A DNA stretch of 64,000 nt, taken from assembly GCA_009823395.1 (NCBI GenBank), contig CM020517.1, forward strand, positions 18,562,501 through 18,626,500. Reading direction: 5' to 3'. This DNA comes from Thamnaconus septentrionalis (taxonomy: Eukaryota; Chordata; Actinopteri; Tetraodontiformes; Monacanthidae). Under the pieces are notes generated by a model that did no database searches, was not told the origin of the DNA, and worked only from the letters and a program-made list of their open reading frames with translations. Made by a program: the position numbers and the translations under genes. Of the stretch, positions 1 through 12,149 are shown one piece after another; within the stretch, counting starts at the first letter, position 1; each line of letters starts with the position of its first letter.

Positions 1-896
1 GCGAGCGAAGCTCCGCAGCGCCCCCTGTATTTCGCACACTGGTCGACCACGTGGTCCTTGACTGGGTTCATCCTCCGACTCCCGGTAGCGGCAGCAGCTC
101 CCTGGCTCGCTCGCTCGCTCTCTCGCTCGGCCCAACCTTTTTTTTCCTTCTTTTTCTTTTTTTTTCGCTCGAGAAACAAAAGACGGACGGAAAAAAAAAA
201 AAAAAAAAGACCAAAAGCAAAAGCAAAACAAAACAATAATATTGATTCGAGGAGAGATGTGGGCTCAGTGCGCGGCGCTGACAGTGATGCCGCTCTTGTT
301 TTTGTTTGCTGGGTGAACAAAGCGGCGAAGCAGCGGCGGCATCAGCTGGCTGATTAACATGCTGAAACAATAGCGCACTCGCTCGCAGCCACCGGCTTTA
401 TTAACACGCTGTTGTCTTGTTGTAATGACACCTAGACGCACAAACAGGAGGGACGCTTCGTCACACGGCAGCGCTGACAGACACACACAGCAACACACAA
501 ACAAAGAGGCTGAGCGCTGAGTCGGTGGAGGGGTGGGATTTTCTCGCCGCGCCCTTTCTCACCACCACCACCACCACCACCACCAACACCACCGACGGCC
601 TCCTCCACACTCGCCCTCCTCGGGACGGAGACTCGGGCGCCAAACTCGTGCGACCGTCGGTTGCGTTGATCGCTCAAAGCAGCGAGCGGCAAAAAGTTTG
701 CAGCGTCAGAAAGTGAAGGACGACCTCAGAGAAGCGACCTGGCGGCCGACATCGTTCACTGCATCGTGCACTTCAAGTTGAAGATTTTTACGGAACAAAG
801 TTTTTGGACACCTTGTGCATTACCAACATGCTGCACGTGCAACATTTTTCATTGCATTTTGGGTTTTAAGTTGTAGATTACACGTTTCTTTAAAGT
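1..896. other. Intergenic, no gene seen
   Basis: I see no supportable gene here. The stretch has T- and A-homopolymer runs around 137-210, a short (ACC)n run near 559-592, and a fairly CpG-rich segment up to about 720. Open frames across it are low-complexity translations (poly-Lys, poly-His, poly-Val) lacking domain character. A copy of the mariner-like end motif GGAACAAAGTTTTTGGACACC also occurs around 792-813, just outside the better-defined element that follows. Confidence 0.6.
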
Positions 897-1222
897 GGTG
901 GAACAAAGTTTTCGGACACCTGATTTCCCCGCATGCTGCACACGCACCAGTTCCAGCAAGGTGACGTCCCACTGGAACACATCCAGTGGTCGAGCCACTG
1001 CACAGCCTTGTGGGCAGTTCTTAAAAATTTCACTGTCAAGTTTTTTTGTGAGAATGCGACAAAGAAAACTCTAGAATCTCAAACCTCATTTTGTCTCATT
1101 AACAATAAGAACCACAAAATAACTTCCTACTTGTTTGTGTGTCTTTTGTGTGCAAAAAAAAAAAAAGACTCTCAGGCAAAATAATTGCGACTGAGCGTCC
1201 AAAAACTTTGTTCCACTGCTAC
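897..1222. mobile_element. Mariner/Tc1-like non-autonomous remnant
   Basis: The left end reads GTGGAACAAAGTTTTCGGAC and the right end (about 1196-1220) reads CGTCCAAAAACTTTGTTCCA, which are near-perfect inverted repeats of each other. The roughly 325-bp interior has no transposase reading frame. Inverted ends of the GTCCAAAAACTTT type are familiar from Tc1/mariner elements of fish, so a non-autonomous derivative is the best reading. Family assignment comes from motif memory, not a database search. Confidence 0.6.
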
Positions 1223-1757
1223 AATATTGTGGTTTTATGTTGTAAATTTTAATTTTGAAATGAAATGTGATGTTTATTTTCCTTTGCACTGGGAGATATG
1301 AAAGTGCAGCCCTCTGTGACTTTGACTTTACTCCACTGCAGTGATCAAATACACCGGTTGTCTCTTCACCTCCTTCTTCTTCCTCTTCTTCTTCCAAGTT
1401 TCTGCATCTGTTTTGAAGCCTCTGGCTGTGTTGCTATGGAGATCCAGTGTGCGTTGGCTTCAGTGACTCCAGCGAGATGGAAATGGAGAAGCAACCAGTG
1501 CAGCACTGGAGAGACGGAGCAGGAGCTGATATTGTTGATGTTGTTTGTGACAGTAGACGAGTGTTTCCCTCCAGTCACGTCTTCACACCGACTTCCCGCT
1601 GCGTGCGTGTGTGTGTGTGTGTGTGTGTGTGCGCGTGTGTGTGTGTTGGGGTTTGGGTGAGAGTGTAGATGTAAATGACATCGCACTTCCACAAAAGAAA
1701 GACACAACACGTGCACGGACTCTGATTACTGAAGTAAATACACAGCATGGGTGAAGC

Positions 1758-1796
<39 letters not shown>

Positions 1797-2104
1797 GAGT
1801 GAAAGACAATGACAAACCCCGCTGCAGCCTCTCTGGTTGCGGTGCAGCAGCAGTGGTTTGTGGGTAAACACCACCACGCTGGCGAGCATGTTGCGAAAAG
1901 CCGAGGAACCTCAAACGCACCACGACGTGTTGGACCGGCGCCCCACCAGCACCAGAACCCCTCGGGCCTCAAACACCGGCTTGCTTGGAAACTCTTGTCC
2001 TTCCTGGTTTCTCAATCATTTTTTGCCGAGTCTGGACGACGACGACGAGTTTCACTGCAACACAAACACAAGTTTTGTCATATACAGTACATACATATAC
2101 AACT
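1223..2104. repeat. Intergenic with two (TG)n microsatellites
   Basis: The stretch carries (TG)n tracts at about 1607-1647 and 1759-1795. Between and around them the sequence is unique with no convincing exon. Open frames here are Thr-His or Val-Cys translations of the dinucleotide arrays. Confidence 0.75.
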
Positions 2105-2505
2105 GGTATCGGTGTTGTGGTATCGGCACGTATTTTACAAGTACTTGTGAAGTACGCAAGCCCAGTATCGGTACCGATACCCGATACCGGTATCGCTGTT
2201 GTGGTATCGGCACGTATTTTACGAGTACTTGTGGAGTACGCAACCCCAGTATCGGTACCGATACCCGATACTGGTATCAGTGTTGTGGTATCGGCACGTA
2301 TTTTACGAGTACTTGTGAAGTACGCAAGCCCAGTATCGGTGTTGTGGTATCGGCACGTATTTTACGAGTACTTGTGAAGTACGCAACCCCAGTATCGGTA
2401 CCGATACCGGTATCGGTGTTGTGGTATCGGCACGTATTTTACGAGTACTTGTGGAGTACGCAAGCCCAGTATCGGTACCGATACCCGATACTGGTATCGG
2501 TATTT
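2105..2505. repeat. Palindromic GTATCGGTACCGATAC minisatellite
   Basis: Five degenerate units begin near 2118, 2212, 2287, 2346 and 2422, each starting with GTGGTATCGGCACGTATTTT and continuing through ACGAGTACTTGTGAAGTACG. The spacing is irregular (59-94 bp) because internal segments have been lost. Most units carry the perfect palindrome GTATCGGTACCGATAC, so the array could form multiple hairpins. Open frames in several phases are a by-product of the repeat and not genes. Confidence 0.85.
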
Positions 2506-2744
2506 GGTGCATGGCCAATATTGACAAAACCTGACATGTGCAGCAGAAGATTTCAAACTGCTCAGAAAAAACATTGAAGTACTTTTAGTCAGTGTTAACA
2601 ATTATTAACAGTGTTAAGAAAAAGGGAATGGAACAAACAAACAAACAAGCAAAGCAAAATGCAGAAGGTGAGTAAACAAACAGAGAAGTGCTCATCACTC
2701 AACTTATTTCGTATCACTGATACATTTTTTTGTGTGCGACTGAA

Positions 2745-3190
2745 TGTGTTTGCCTGCTTTATGAAATGACATTTTCCAGCGTGGCAAACGCTGCGAAGCC
2801 TCCGCTAGGTCAACGCAGGCCCATCCTGTGCAGTAATGAGACGCTACTTCATTCTTTCCCACAGTTAATGGAATAAATGTCATCGCCTGCCGTCCCATTA
2901 GTTTCATTTAGTGGTGAATGTGGAAATGTATGCTGGCTGGAGGTTGGGCAGTCATGTAGGGTGCTAATGAATCCCATCATACAGAGACGGAGGAGCTCCA
3001 ACTCCTCCAGGGCGCCGCCGCCACTGCCGCCGCCACTGCCGCCACTGCTGTGTTATAGTGCGTTCTGGTTTTACAGGAACACAGATGTGAAAATGCCGTC
3101 ACATCATAATAATGAAGCCGTGTTAATGCGCTTCCCTGCAAAGATGTGATATATTAACAGACCGCAGACGCTTTCTCACATTGTTCAGAG
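2745..3190. promoter_or_regulatory. Candidate conserved non-coding element
   Basis: Unique, compositionally balanced sequence with many short AT-rich words (TTAATGGAAT, CATTAG, CTAATGAATC, CATAATAATGAAG, GTGTTAATGC) interspersed with GC-rich pieces. It lacks an exon-like frame and stands out from the simple-repeat background. That texture is typical of developmental enhancers around forebrain genes such as FOXG1. This is inference; an alignment with another fish and a mammal would decide. Confidence 0.3.
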
Positions 3191-3834
3191 CTGAAGTAAT
3201 ACAGACACCCTGTCTGTATCTCATATCTCATACCTCGAAAAATCTCAAACATTGTTTGGTTTTGAAAAAAACAAAAAAACAAAAACATAATATAAATGTA
3301 ACAATTGCATTTTAAAATATAACTCTACTCTTATCTACTTATGGTCATATATATACACACATACATACATATCTGTTTCTATGTAATCAAACATATACAT
3401 TAAATATCATGTATGAAATATGACGAACATGGTTGATAATCTTGATAACTATATCTTAAAAAAATACAGATTTCCTTGTGAACATACAATTATATTTAGT
3501 GGGTGTAGTAGTAATACTAGTAGTAGTAGTAGTAGTAGTAGATGTTTATTTTGAACAAGCAAAACAATATACTAATATGATGTGTGTTACAATCGAGGTA
3601 AAAGGTCCTTCACTGTGTGATACTACTACACACAGCAGCAGTCAGTCATGTGACCTCCACTGCAGCGCCGTGCTTGGAGGAATTTTTATTCCACATTGGG
3701 CAACATTGAGCAATGATCTGCGTCTTTATTTCCATCCCATCAGGTCTTCATCTCCTGCTGAGTTCCGAGTTTCCTTGCTGCCTCTGCTTCTCTGCTTCTC
3801 ACCCAAGCTGGAGTTGGCAATGATGGCGGCAAGA

Positions 3835-3865
<31 letters not shown>

Positions 3866-4431
3866 TGAGCAGTGCATCTCTCAGCTGTGTAACACGATGC
3901 TTGCGTGTGTGCTACCTGTTTGCAGTGAGATCCAGAGTGCTTTCTGCTGGAAGACGAAAACAGGAATAATTTGCCCGGACAGTTTTTGCCAGCGCTGTTT
4001 GTGCCGGAGGGCGACAGAGCGCCAAATCACCGCCCGGGCGAAGGAAGAAAGGCAACCGCTGACGTTCCCTTTTTCTTCCCAGCTTCCACACTTTGCACGT
4101 AACTGAGTACAAACACAGAGGATCGAGGGATGGAGCAGAATTACACACTGGTACGCTGAGTTCTCCCCAGCGACGCCCAGCCAGGGAGGAGGAGTGTGAG
4201 GACCTGGTGGTGCTGGTGGAGAACATTCACGTGTGAGAGCTTCTCACTTCCTGTTGGGACGTCCCACTGCGCCGCTGCACGAGTCTTCAGGTGGGCCGCA
4301 GCAGCGACGGGACGTTCACCGAGGAACCGCTTCAAAGAGCCGACGCTGAGGTGGAGGAAGAGAGCCGGCTCCTGATTGGACAACCTGGGGAGGCGGGGTT
4401 TGGGTTGGTCCTTTTGGCCCGGGTCCTTGGT
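3191..4431. repeat. Intergenic with TAG-triplet and (CA)n microsatellites
   Basis: Contains AT-rich sequence at 3240-3480, a TAG triplet run near 3505-3541, and a (CA)n run at about 3836-3864. No gene supported: the open frame at 3478-3969 is a translation of the triplet and dinucleotide arrays joined by unrelated sequence. Confidence 0.65.
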
Positions 4432-4605
4432 AGGACGCTTCCTTCAGACGGAGGACGCTTCCTTCAGACTGAGGACGCTTCCTTCAGACGGAGGACAGTT
4501 CCTTCAGACGGAGGACGCTTCCTTCAGACTGAGGACGCTTCCTTCAGACGGAGGACAGTTCCTTCAGACAGAGGACAGTTCCTTCAGACGGAGGACGCTT
4601 CCTTC
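4432..4605. repeat. 20-bp minisatellite, about 9 copies
   Basis: Tandem units of GACGCTTCCTTCAGACGGAG, with variants that change GACGCTT to GACAGTT and GACGG to GACTG. The two variant types alternate in blocks, suggesting higher-order duplication of a 60-bp triplet of units. Because 20 is not a multiple of 3, the array is open in more than one frame, which explains the Phe-Leu-Gln-Thr-Glu-Asp style translations. Confidence 0.9.
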
Positions 4606-4891
4606 CAAGGACCCAGACCCTGCATTGAGACACAGCCAGGGTCTGGGTCCCCAAAGTGATTCCCCATAGATTGCTTTTGTTCGGTCAACAGTCTACTTCT
4701 ACTAAGGTTTTGAACAGTGCCTTTGTTTAAAGTGCATCTTGAAGATAATCCCAGCTCTATAAGTTTAATAAGTGTATGAGTTTAATGAGCCTGATGTTTG
4801 ATTTCAGTGCTGATGCGCTGAGAGCTCCAGGCTGCCGATGCTTCCGTTGATTCTGTTTGCTCACTGCTCCCATTTCTTCAGCCAGGCAGCG

Positions 4892-4936
<45 letters not shown>

Positions 4937-5094
4937 TGTTTGCAGACTGAAGTCATCCAACAGGGCTAGTTGAAACTAATCTTGATATGTTGAACAAGCA
5001 AATCCGAGTGCCAGCAGCCCCGCCTTCCTCCCCCGGCCCCTCCCACCCCTCCCACCCCTCCTCCACCTCACCCCTCCCCCACCCTCACGAGCCC
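4606..5094. repeat. Intergenic with (TG)n microsatellite
   Basis: A (TG)n run spans about 4893-4934. The segment 5017-5095 is C-rich with CCTCCCACCCC motifs. No exon-like sequence is visible. Confidence 0.7.
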
Positions 5095-5225
5095 TGATAA
5101 ATAATAAACGACCTTTGAGTGGCTCCAATTGAAGTGCGGCTGAGAGCAGGGCCAATAATGGACTAATTAGTTGTATCTCACATTAGCTGATATCGGACAC
5201 TCGGCTCCTCAATGCTAACTTTTAT
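5095..5225. promoter_or_regulatory. Candidate conserved non-coding element with CTAATTAG core
   Basis: A compact unique block that includes GATAAATAATAAACGACC, CCAATTGAAG, GGGCCAATAATGG and the palindromic homeodomain-type site CTAATTAG (about 5163-5170), followed by CACATTAGCTGATATC. Sharp boundaries with C-rich and G-rich repeats on both sides make it conspicuous. I infer a possible developmental enhancer; no conservation data can be computed here. Confidence 0.4.
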
Positions 5226-6046
5226 GTCTGGGATCTGCTGCCCCCCGGGGGTGGGGGGCCGGGGCAAGAAGAGGTAATTTTCTGTTCCGGTGAGAGTCGG
5301 GGGGGTGGGGGGGAATTTGGAGGTGGGAGGGGGGGGGGGGACAACCGGGTCTTTTGCCGTATCAAAGCTCCAGAAATCCCCCCGCAGGTGGAAACAAAAC
5401 CAACGGGGGGAAAAAGCACAAACTGACTAAGTGGATTTGAGAGCAGCAGCGGCGGCGGCGGTGGAGGAGGTGGAGGTGGAGGTGGAGGAGGCGGAGGAAC
5501 AAGGTAGCGGGGCGGCGGGGAAACAGGTGAGTCTTTGTCTGGCCCAGTTTCTGAGGTAGATCCATATCAGGAGTCCCTCTCCTCCGCCGCTCCGCGCTCT
5601 CGCTCTCTCCGAGGCAGATCGGCTTACGGCGAGGAGACTCGCTGTCGCCTCGCCACGGCTTGACAGACAGGAGGGAGGAGGAGGAGGCGGGGGAGGAAGA
5701 GGAGGAGGAGGAGGGACCCAAAAGAGAGCATCTCAGTCGGAAGCTGATCGGAAGAGATTGCACCGCAAAAACATGGCTTCCAGCGAGATCAGAAAAGAAG
5801 TTCGAGATTTAAAGATGCATTTTTATCTCAGGTCAGGTTTCATGACGGTGAAATGCTGGCGTGGCAGAATTTTTTTTTTTTTTTTTTTTTAAAGTCTAAA
5901 AAGTTGAAAGTTCAACACATTTAACACAATACCAAGTTATACAGATTTTTTTTTGTTTTTTTTTTGAAGTGTCAAGTTCAGATAAGAGAGTTTGAAGTGT
6001 TACTCAATACCATGCTGAACAAGTTGGACCATCGGCGGGACGATCT

Positions 6047-6100
<54 letters not shown>

Positions 6101-7452
6101 TGTGTTTCCATGACCACCAGAATCTACAGACAAAGCAAAAACTCATCTTGACAGTTTGGTTTTCAGTGGTTCTTCTCCTCAAGGAGACCAAGAATCTGAC
6201 TTTTGAACACTCACGCTGTTAAAGAGGTTACGCACATGCTCTGTCAATATCAATAATCATCATCATCATCATCATCATCATCAGAATGCCTTATTGGGAT
6301 GTTACCTGAGTGACCTTCCAATCACAAAGCCTGCTCTCCTGATGCCTGCGTCCTCCAGCGCTGCAGCTCCTGCAGCTCCTGCAGATAAGATCTGAGCCCT
6401 GCTGCTCACAAAGAGCCACAGAGTGCTATCCCATGCTCCCATCTTCTGTGTTAAGTGCAGGTCGAGCGAGGTTCACCTACTGCTGATCATGTTACAGAGA
6501 GAGAGAGAGAGAGAGGGAGGGAGGCCCTGGTCTGGCTCGGACGACCACTGTTCTTGACCCACTTTAAGGGGGACAGAGGAGCGACGTGAGAGTCTGCTGG
6601 GTTTTGGTGGACCGGTGCAGAGCTGGAGGAGTCGTTCCTCACCGCCGGGACTACCTCAGATCCTGTATGACCACGATGAAAATAAAAAGGCAAACTCTGG
6701 ATGAGATTCGACCAGAATTGCGGCTGATGATCTTCACACCATTCAGTGGAAACACCTGCAAATCAAGATTTTAGAAATATGGCTTTTATTTTTGGGAAAA
6801 CCTGTCATGGATTAGAAGTAACTAAGTCAGTAGAAAAGCTATTTTATTTTTTATTTAATCTTTTTATTTTTTTTTTTTAGTTAGTCTCCATATAAGTGTG
6901 TCACTGATTTTGGTTTCTCCTGGCAGCTACTCTGCCTGCTGCCAGTCTGAAGCCATCAGGAGGTGAAGGCTTCTAACCTGACACGTCAGATGGATCTGAA
7001 TCCTGGGGCTTTTATCTCCTGCATCCATCTGCTGAGGAGCTCACACAAAGCTCCTGGAAGGCGGGAAAAAAAACACACACACAAAAAAAAAAAATGCACT
7101 ATTGTCCGCGAGGGCCGCGTTCCCCCCGAGACTGCAGTGGCACCTTTGCTTTAGCAGCTTGCCGCCAGTCGAGGTCTCGCTGAACTGTCGCACCGTCGCA
7201 CAAAAGCCAGCCAGGAGAAAACTCTGCATGGCTCCACGGCTCCTGGTTCTGTTGGGTTTCCACCGAGTTCAGCGGGAACCCAGCCAGGCTTGGGCAACGG
7301 CCCACAGTGACTGCACGTAAAGCCCGAAGAAGAATCCATCAGTCCATCACACTGGAGGGAACCAATCAGATTCCGACCGTCAGTGAATGAGCCCTCTTGT
7401 TTCAGTCTCGCCAGAGCCAATCAGCATTCAAGTGACTGTGTGTACATATACA
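5226..7452. repeat. Intergenic with G-rich, poly-T, (CAG)n and (ATC)n tracts
   Basis: Contains G-rich runs at 5236-5345, a GGC/GGA-rich region at 5440-5720, poly-T at about 5868-5890, a (CAG)n array at about 6047-6100 (roughly 18 units), (ATC)n near 6255-6282 and (GA)n near 6496-6515. No coding exon is supported. The triplet array sits between unique sequences without splice context. Confidence 0.65.
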
Positions 7453-7833
7453 TAGGTACTACCCGAAAAATGAGAATATCCTGAAAAGGTTGCTGTATTT
7501 CTGCAATTCAACTTAAAAGGTGAATGTGACATATTATATAAAGGAATAATATGCAAATCAATATATTTCAAGTTTTTATTTCTTTGGATTTTGCTGATCA
7601 GGTCTTGCAGCTTAAAAAAAAAAACCCTCAAATTTTATAATACTTTTCTGAGTTTGTGGGTTTGTGGTTTTAATAAGCTGAAAATCTTAATCAGCAAAGT
7701 TACAACAAGGAACTGCTTGAGATGTCAATTTGCCTGGAATGGCTCAATAAAATGTGTTGCTTTCATCTTTTATGTTGAATTGCCAAAATAAAACAACTTT
7801 TACTTGATACTCCAATTTTTCGGGTAGTACCTG
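7453..7833 (-). mobile_element. Mariner-like MITE, copy 1
   Basis: A roughly 380-bp element bounded by inverted repeats: left end AGGTACTACCCGAAAAATGA, right end the complement, reading CGGGTAGTACCTG. The interior is shared with two other copies in this window (51918..52304 and 63584..63948), which lie in the opposite orientation. There is no transposase. Flanking TA at both ends and the GAATATC words after the end motif fit a Tc1/mariner-derived non-autonomous family. Confidence 0.85.
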
Positions 7834-8106
7834 TACATATACATATATATATAATTTTTGTATGACATAAAGTTGGTGGTTTGGCAAGTTTTCCCTGAAA
7901 AATGTTTCACACAAAAAATAGTAGTAGTAAAGTGATAATGAAAGTGGGTGTTTATTAGTAGGAGGCATAATGTAGATATGTTGCAAAGTATACAACGTAT
8001 TTGTTTACCTGCAGTATCAAATGATATCATTTCTACTTCCTGTGCAGTTCTTCACTGCACTCGTGTCGATCAATGAGAAGTCTGGGGGAACTCACGAGTC
8101 AGCAGT
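7834..8106. other. Intergenic, AT-rich, no gene seen
   Basis: AT-rich unique sequence following the MITE. I see nothing further that can be supported. Confidence 0.6.
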
Positions 8107-8226
8107 GATCCAGACTGGTTCTTCTTGATCCAGGCTGGTTCTTCTTGATCCAGACTGGTTCTTCTTGATCCAGGCTGGTTCTTCTTGATCCAGGCTGGTT
8201 CTTCTTGATCCAGGCTGGTTCTTCTT
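8107..8226. repeat. 20-bp minisatellite, 6 copies
   Basis: Six head-to-tail copies of GATCCAGACTGGTTCTTCTT occupying exactly 120 bp; most copies read CAGGC in place of CAGAC. The very low divergence suggests recent amplification. Confidence 0.95.
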
Positions 8227-8969
8227 GAGGTTCAGAGCTTCTGGAGGCCCCTGGTCTCATCCTGTGCTTCAGGCTGGACAGACGGACCTGCTGGATCTCA
8301 GAGTGGAAAGATGAACGTCAGGAAGGTTGGAATGTTGTCTCAGTGCCTTCCTTCTTCTCTCTACTAGCAGGACATCAACATGCAACAGGCAGTTTGAATC
8401 TCCTCATCACTGCCAGCACTGCTGTGCTTCCAACCAGGAGTCACCGCTGCTGCTGCTCCGCTGCTGGCTGCAAACGACGGGTCCAGCACAAGATGGCAGT
8501 GCTCATCAGGGATATTTGGGTCCACAGAGGCGGCGCCGGTTCTGACCCAGCAGGACCTCAACACCAACCAAGGCTCATATAAACAGTAAAAAGAAAAAGC
8601 TTGGGAAGAAAGAGTGGTGACTAAATATTACTCATCATCTAACTGGAAGCACAAATATATTCTCACACTTCATGACGACACCTTTATATCCAACTTCCCA
8701 TGAATTCTTAGATGGTCAAAATCAGGCAACGTCAGACCTCTGGATACAAAGCAAATACAAGTTGCTTGTAATATTTGACATAACACAAGTTTTTAAAACT
8801 AACTAAGAATGATACTTACTTTTAAATTTCTGCAAAAAAGTCCAATCACAGTGCATTTTTTTTACTTCACAAAATAAAAGCATAATGACCTCATCAGCTG
8901 GAGCGACTTACCTTCATCCTGTTTCCACGAATCAGGGCTCCATCTGTGACAGGCTCTTCTCCTCAACTC

Positions 8970-9012
<43 letters not shown>

Positions 9013-9679
9013 GCCTGCCCAGCGCTGCACTCCACTGTGAGCTGTGGAGACGCCTGATGCCAAACAGATCAATGTCGGTTGCTGTCTGGCCAGGCGGACG
9101 CTCCTTCTGGAGAAGCCAGTCTTCCATCACAACATATTGAGGGCAACAAAACCACCACCACCTCCACCACCACCTCCACCACCACCACCACCACCACCTC
9201 CACCACCACCTCTGCCACAACAGAGGCAGGAAAGGGAAAGCAGCAGGAAAGGGCGGCGTCACCTGAGATGATGCGTTCAGGAACCAAGCACACTTTAACA
9301 AACGCTGAATATTGAAGCCACGCCTTCCTTCACCAGGCGGTGGTCTGGATGGATCCCACTTCCTGTCTGATTTATGTGACAACTCAGCACCATGCACATC
9401 AAGATAGAAAATGAGATCAATTCAAAAGAAATAAGGCCATAAAAAATGAAAATAAAATATTTGCAGGGTACAAAATGGGGAGAAAAAAAAGTGTCAAACT
9501 TATATTATACAAACTATATAAAAAAAAACAGACTGCGACATTTGAACTGTGCTGCTTCCATGTGAGAACTCACAGAGCCCTGACACTGCAACTCAGCGCT
9601 GCCTTTGAACGCACCGCACAAAGTTAACGTTCCAACACTTGACGTCGACTGTTTGATATTAGCGGCAGCGGCTCCCCGC
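8227..9679. repeat. Intergenic with (TG)n and (CCA)n arrays
   Basis: Carries (TG)n at about 8971-9010 and an imperfect (CCA)n / CCT array at about 9148-9215. The arrays generate open frames of poly-Pro, poly-Thr and poly-Trp/Val in different phases. No exon with a recognisable protein is visible. Confidence 0.7.
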
Positions 9680-9905
9680 GACAGCGCATGTTCTGTGCAT
9701 TATTATAATTCACGATGCTCCCACACTGTTATAACAAGGCGCCATTAAGGAAAGTGCACGACGGGAAGCCTATAGGACAAGAGCCACCGCCTGCAGAGGC
9801 GGCGGCGGCGGCGGCGGCGTCTCGCGCGGGGGAAAGAAAGCCGGGAATAAAGCGGAAGGCTTTCTTAATGAAGCGTCTTGAGGTCTGAGAGGACAATTTA
9901 GAAAT
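9680..9905. promoter_or_regulatory. Candidate conserved non-coding element with GGC run
   Basis: A unique block with GTGCATTATTATAATTCACG, TTATAACAAGGCGCCATTAA and AAGCGGAAGGCTTTCTTAAT words around a (GGC)n run at about 9799-9820. It contrasts with the flanking low-complexity sequence and has no open frame of interest. A regulatory role is inferred only from texture and its position near foxg1. Confidence 0.3.
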
Positions 9906-10125
9906 GAATTCAAGTCATCAGAAATAGAAAAAAAAGAAACAGGGCTGGACTCAGAGAGAAAGTGGAAAATTGCTTCCTGGGACGTGGACGGACGGACGTT
10001 TGTGCAACACTTTTCTCTGGTTTTTTCCCCCTTCAGTTATTCAACCTTTCCAAGATTCTTGTTCCAACTCTTTCCAAAAGTTCCGTTCAGCTGCCGCGTC
10101 GTTATCTCAACGTGTCCAACGTGTA

Positions 10126-10442
10126 CAGTGGCGGAAAATACAGTTTTCCTCACACCATCGAAATTTGACTGCCGATCCCAATGGTTGTCGTTAAATATTT
10201 GCCAGATGATTGTTTTTCTTTGTGTCGTCGTGTTTCCAAAGATTTGGCTGCAGAAAGAAATGCAATGAACACTAATGAGACCAAAATGCCTGCAGTTGCA
10301 CTGCACTCTGGTGCAGTGGATGCGCTGGGGACGCCACTGCTGGTTGTGAGCAGGACGGTGAACATCAGCGCGCCAGCAGCACGAGGGTCAAAGGCCGACA
10401 CAAGCGCACGTTGAGCCGTCCAAAAACTTTGGACCACCACTG
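10126..10442. mobile_element. Mariner/Tc1-like non-autonomous remnant
   Basis: The right end reads CGTCCAAAAACTTTGGACCA followed by CCACTGCA. The left end, near ACAGTGGCGGAAAATACAG, is a decayed inverted match. About 317 bp, no transposase frame. It shares its end motif with the element at 897-1222, suggesting the same or a sister family. Confidence 0.5.
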
Positions 10443-10790
10443 CACAAAACGTCCAGGATTTAAAATGAAGACACGAAGCGAACGCTGCAAATATCCACTG
10501 ATGAAAAACCTGTCATTTTCCACAGAGGTGAGTCTTTAACAACCTCACAAAGTCTTTTTGGCTTTGTGTTTGGTTTTTTTACTGACTTTTAATTGTTGAT
10601 TTCTCAGCCATGTGTGTGTGTGTGTGTGTGTGTGTGTCTGTGTGTGTTGAGTGATACTGTGTGCACTGTAGCATATTGGTCATCGGATACACACTGATCC
10701 CTGCCTGGCTAAAAATACACCCTTAAACACAACCAGGCCTTGTTTGGCCATACAGTCTGCAAACACACTGACAACACAGAGACTGATACA

Positions 10791-10838
<48 letters not shown>

Positions 10839-12118
10839 TGGTGCCGACAGATTTAGATTACACCCGATTCTACGTATTTGCTGTTGTTGCAGCTCCGACT
10901 GACTGACTGACTGACTGACTGGCTGACTGACTGGCTGACTGACTGGCTGTCACTCTGAGTTCAGTCTCCAACACTCTGCTGTCTGTCTGTGAGGGTCAAG
11001 TTATGTTTTTGCATGATGGCATCTTCAGTCTCAGTTTCCACCTGGTCTTTGCCGGCTACCTACATCCTGCCAAGATGTCATCCTGAGTTTGTCAGTAGGA
11101 TGGTGAAGGCTGCTCTCACACTCATCGGCGAGGTTAAATCACCACAACCACTTTCTTCGGCTCGTGTTTCCTGTTAAACAGCTTAAAGATCTTTGTTTCA
11201 TATTAACTTACAGGCTGCAGTCAGACGCGTCAGCAGCGTTGACATTTCCAGATTCTGGGGTGAAGTAAAAGTACACACACAAAAACAAAATACTGAGTCT
11301 GGCTCCTTTTACTCGTGTAAAAATAAGAATGTACACATTCTGATTTGTATCAAAGTAAAAAATTTAAAAAATAAAAAATTAAAAGATTTTTCTTTTTCTG
11401 TGAATGAAACAATGCATTTGTTGATCATTTAGCAAAAAATCAGAAAGTTCTGCTCAGCTCAGGCAATTTTTTTTTGCATCATTTGTAAGTTTTTTTTAAG
11501 CTAACTCACTAAAAAAAAGTGCTCAAAGAAAGACGCAGTTACAGACCAAGTTTAAAAAAAAAGAGAGATATGATGAACAAAACTCAAAATATTTTTAATC
11601 TATGCATATTTCATGAGTGCAAAAAATTCACCTGATTTATTTATTTATTTTTAAGTTTTTGAGGAATTTCATCCAATTGACTTTTTTGTTGTTGAATAAC
11701 ACTTTTAATTGAGTGTAGTTGTTGTCCAAACAGGACCTGTGTGTGTTTTTTCAGTGGTTGTGCGCCGACTAGGAAGCGTTTTTTTTCCACTGCTTTCACT
11801 GCGTATACCTGCGTATCACGTAGACGACGACATTTGGCGGGGAGGTGGGGGTGTGTGTGTGTGGGGGGGGGGGTCAGCAAAGAGGAAGGACGGACGGACG
11901 GACAGACGGGGGCAAATTGAAGCGACACCACTTTGCACTTTGACAATCGGATTGGCTGAGTTTGTTTAACCCGACAGGCCGCCTGCTTTACACTCATTAC
12001 AACGATTATTTACGACCCGTCGACTGTTTTCGAGGCTTAGTTCACATGAACAGCAACCTCCAACCCCCCCCCCCCCCCTCCCCTCCCCCTCCCCACCACA
12101 CTCACACACAACACTTCC

Positions 12119-12149
<31 letters not shown>

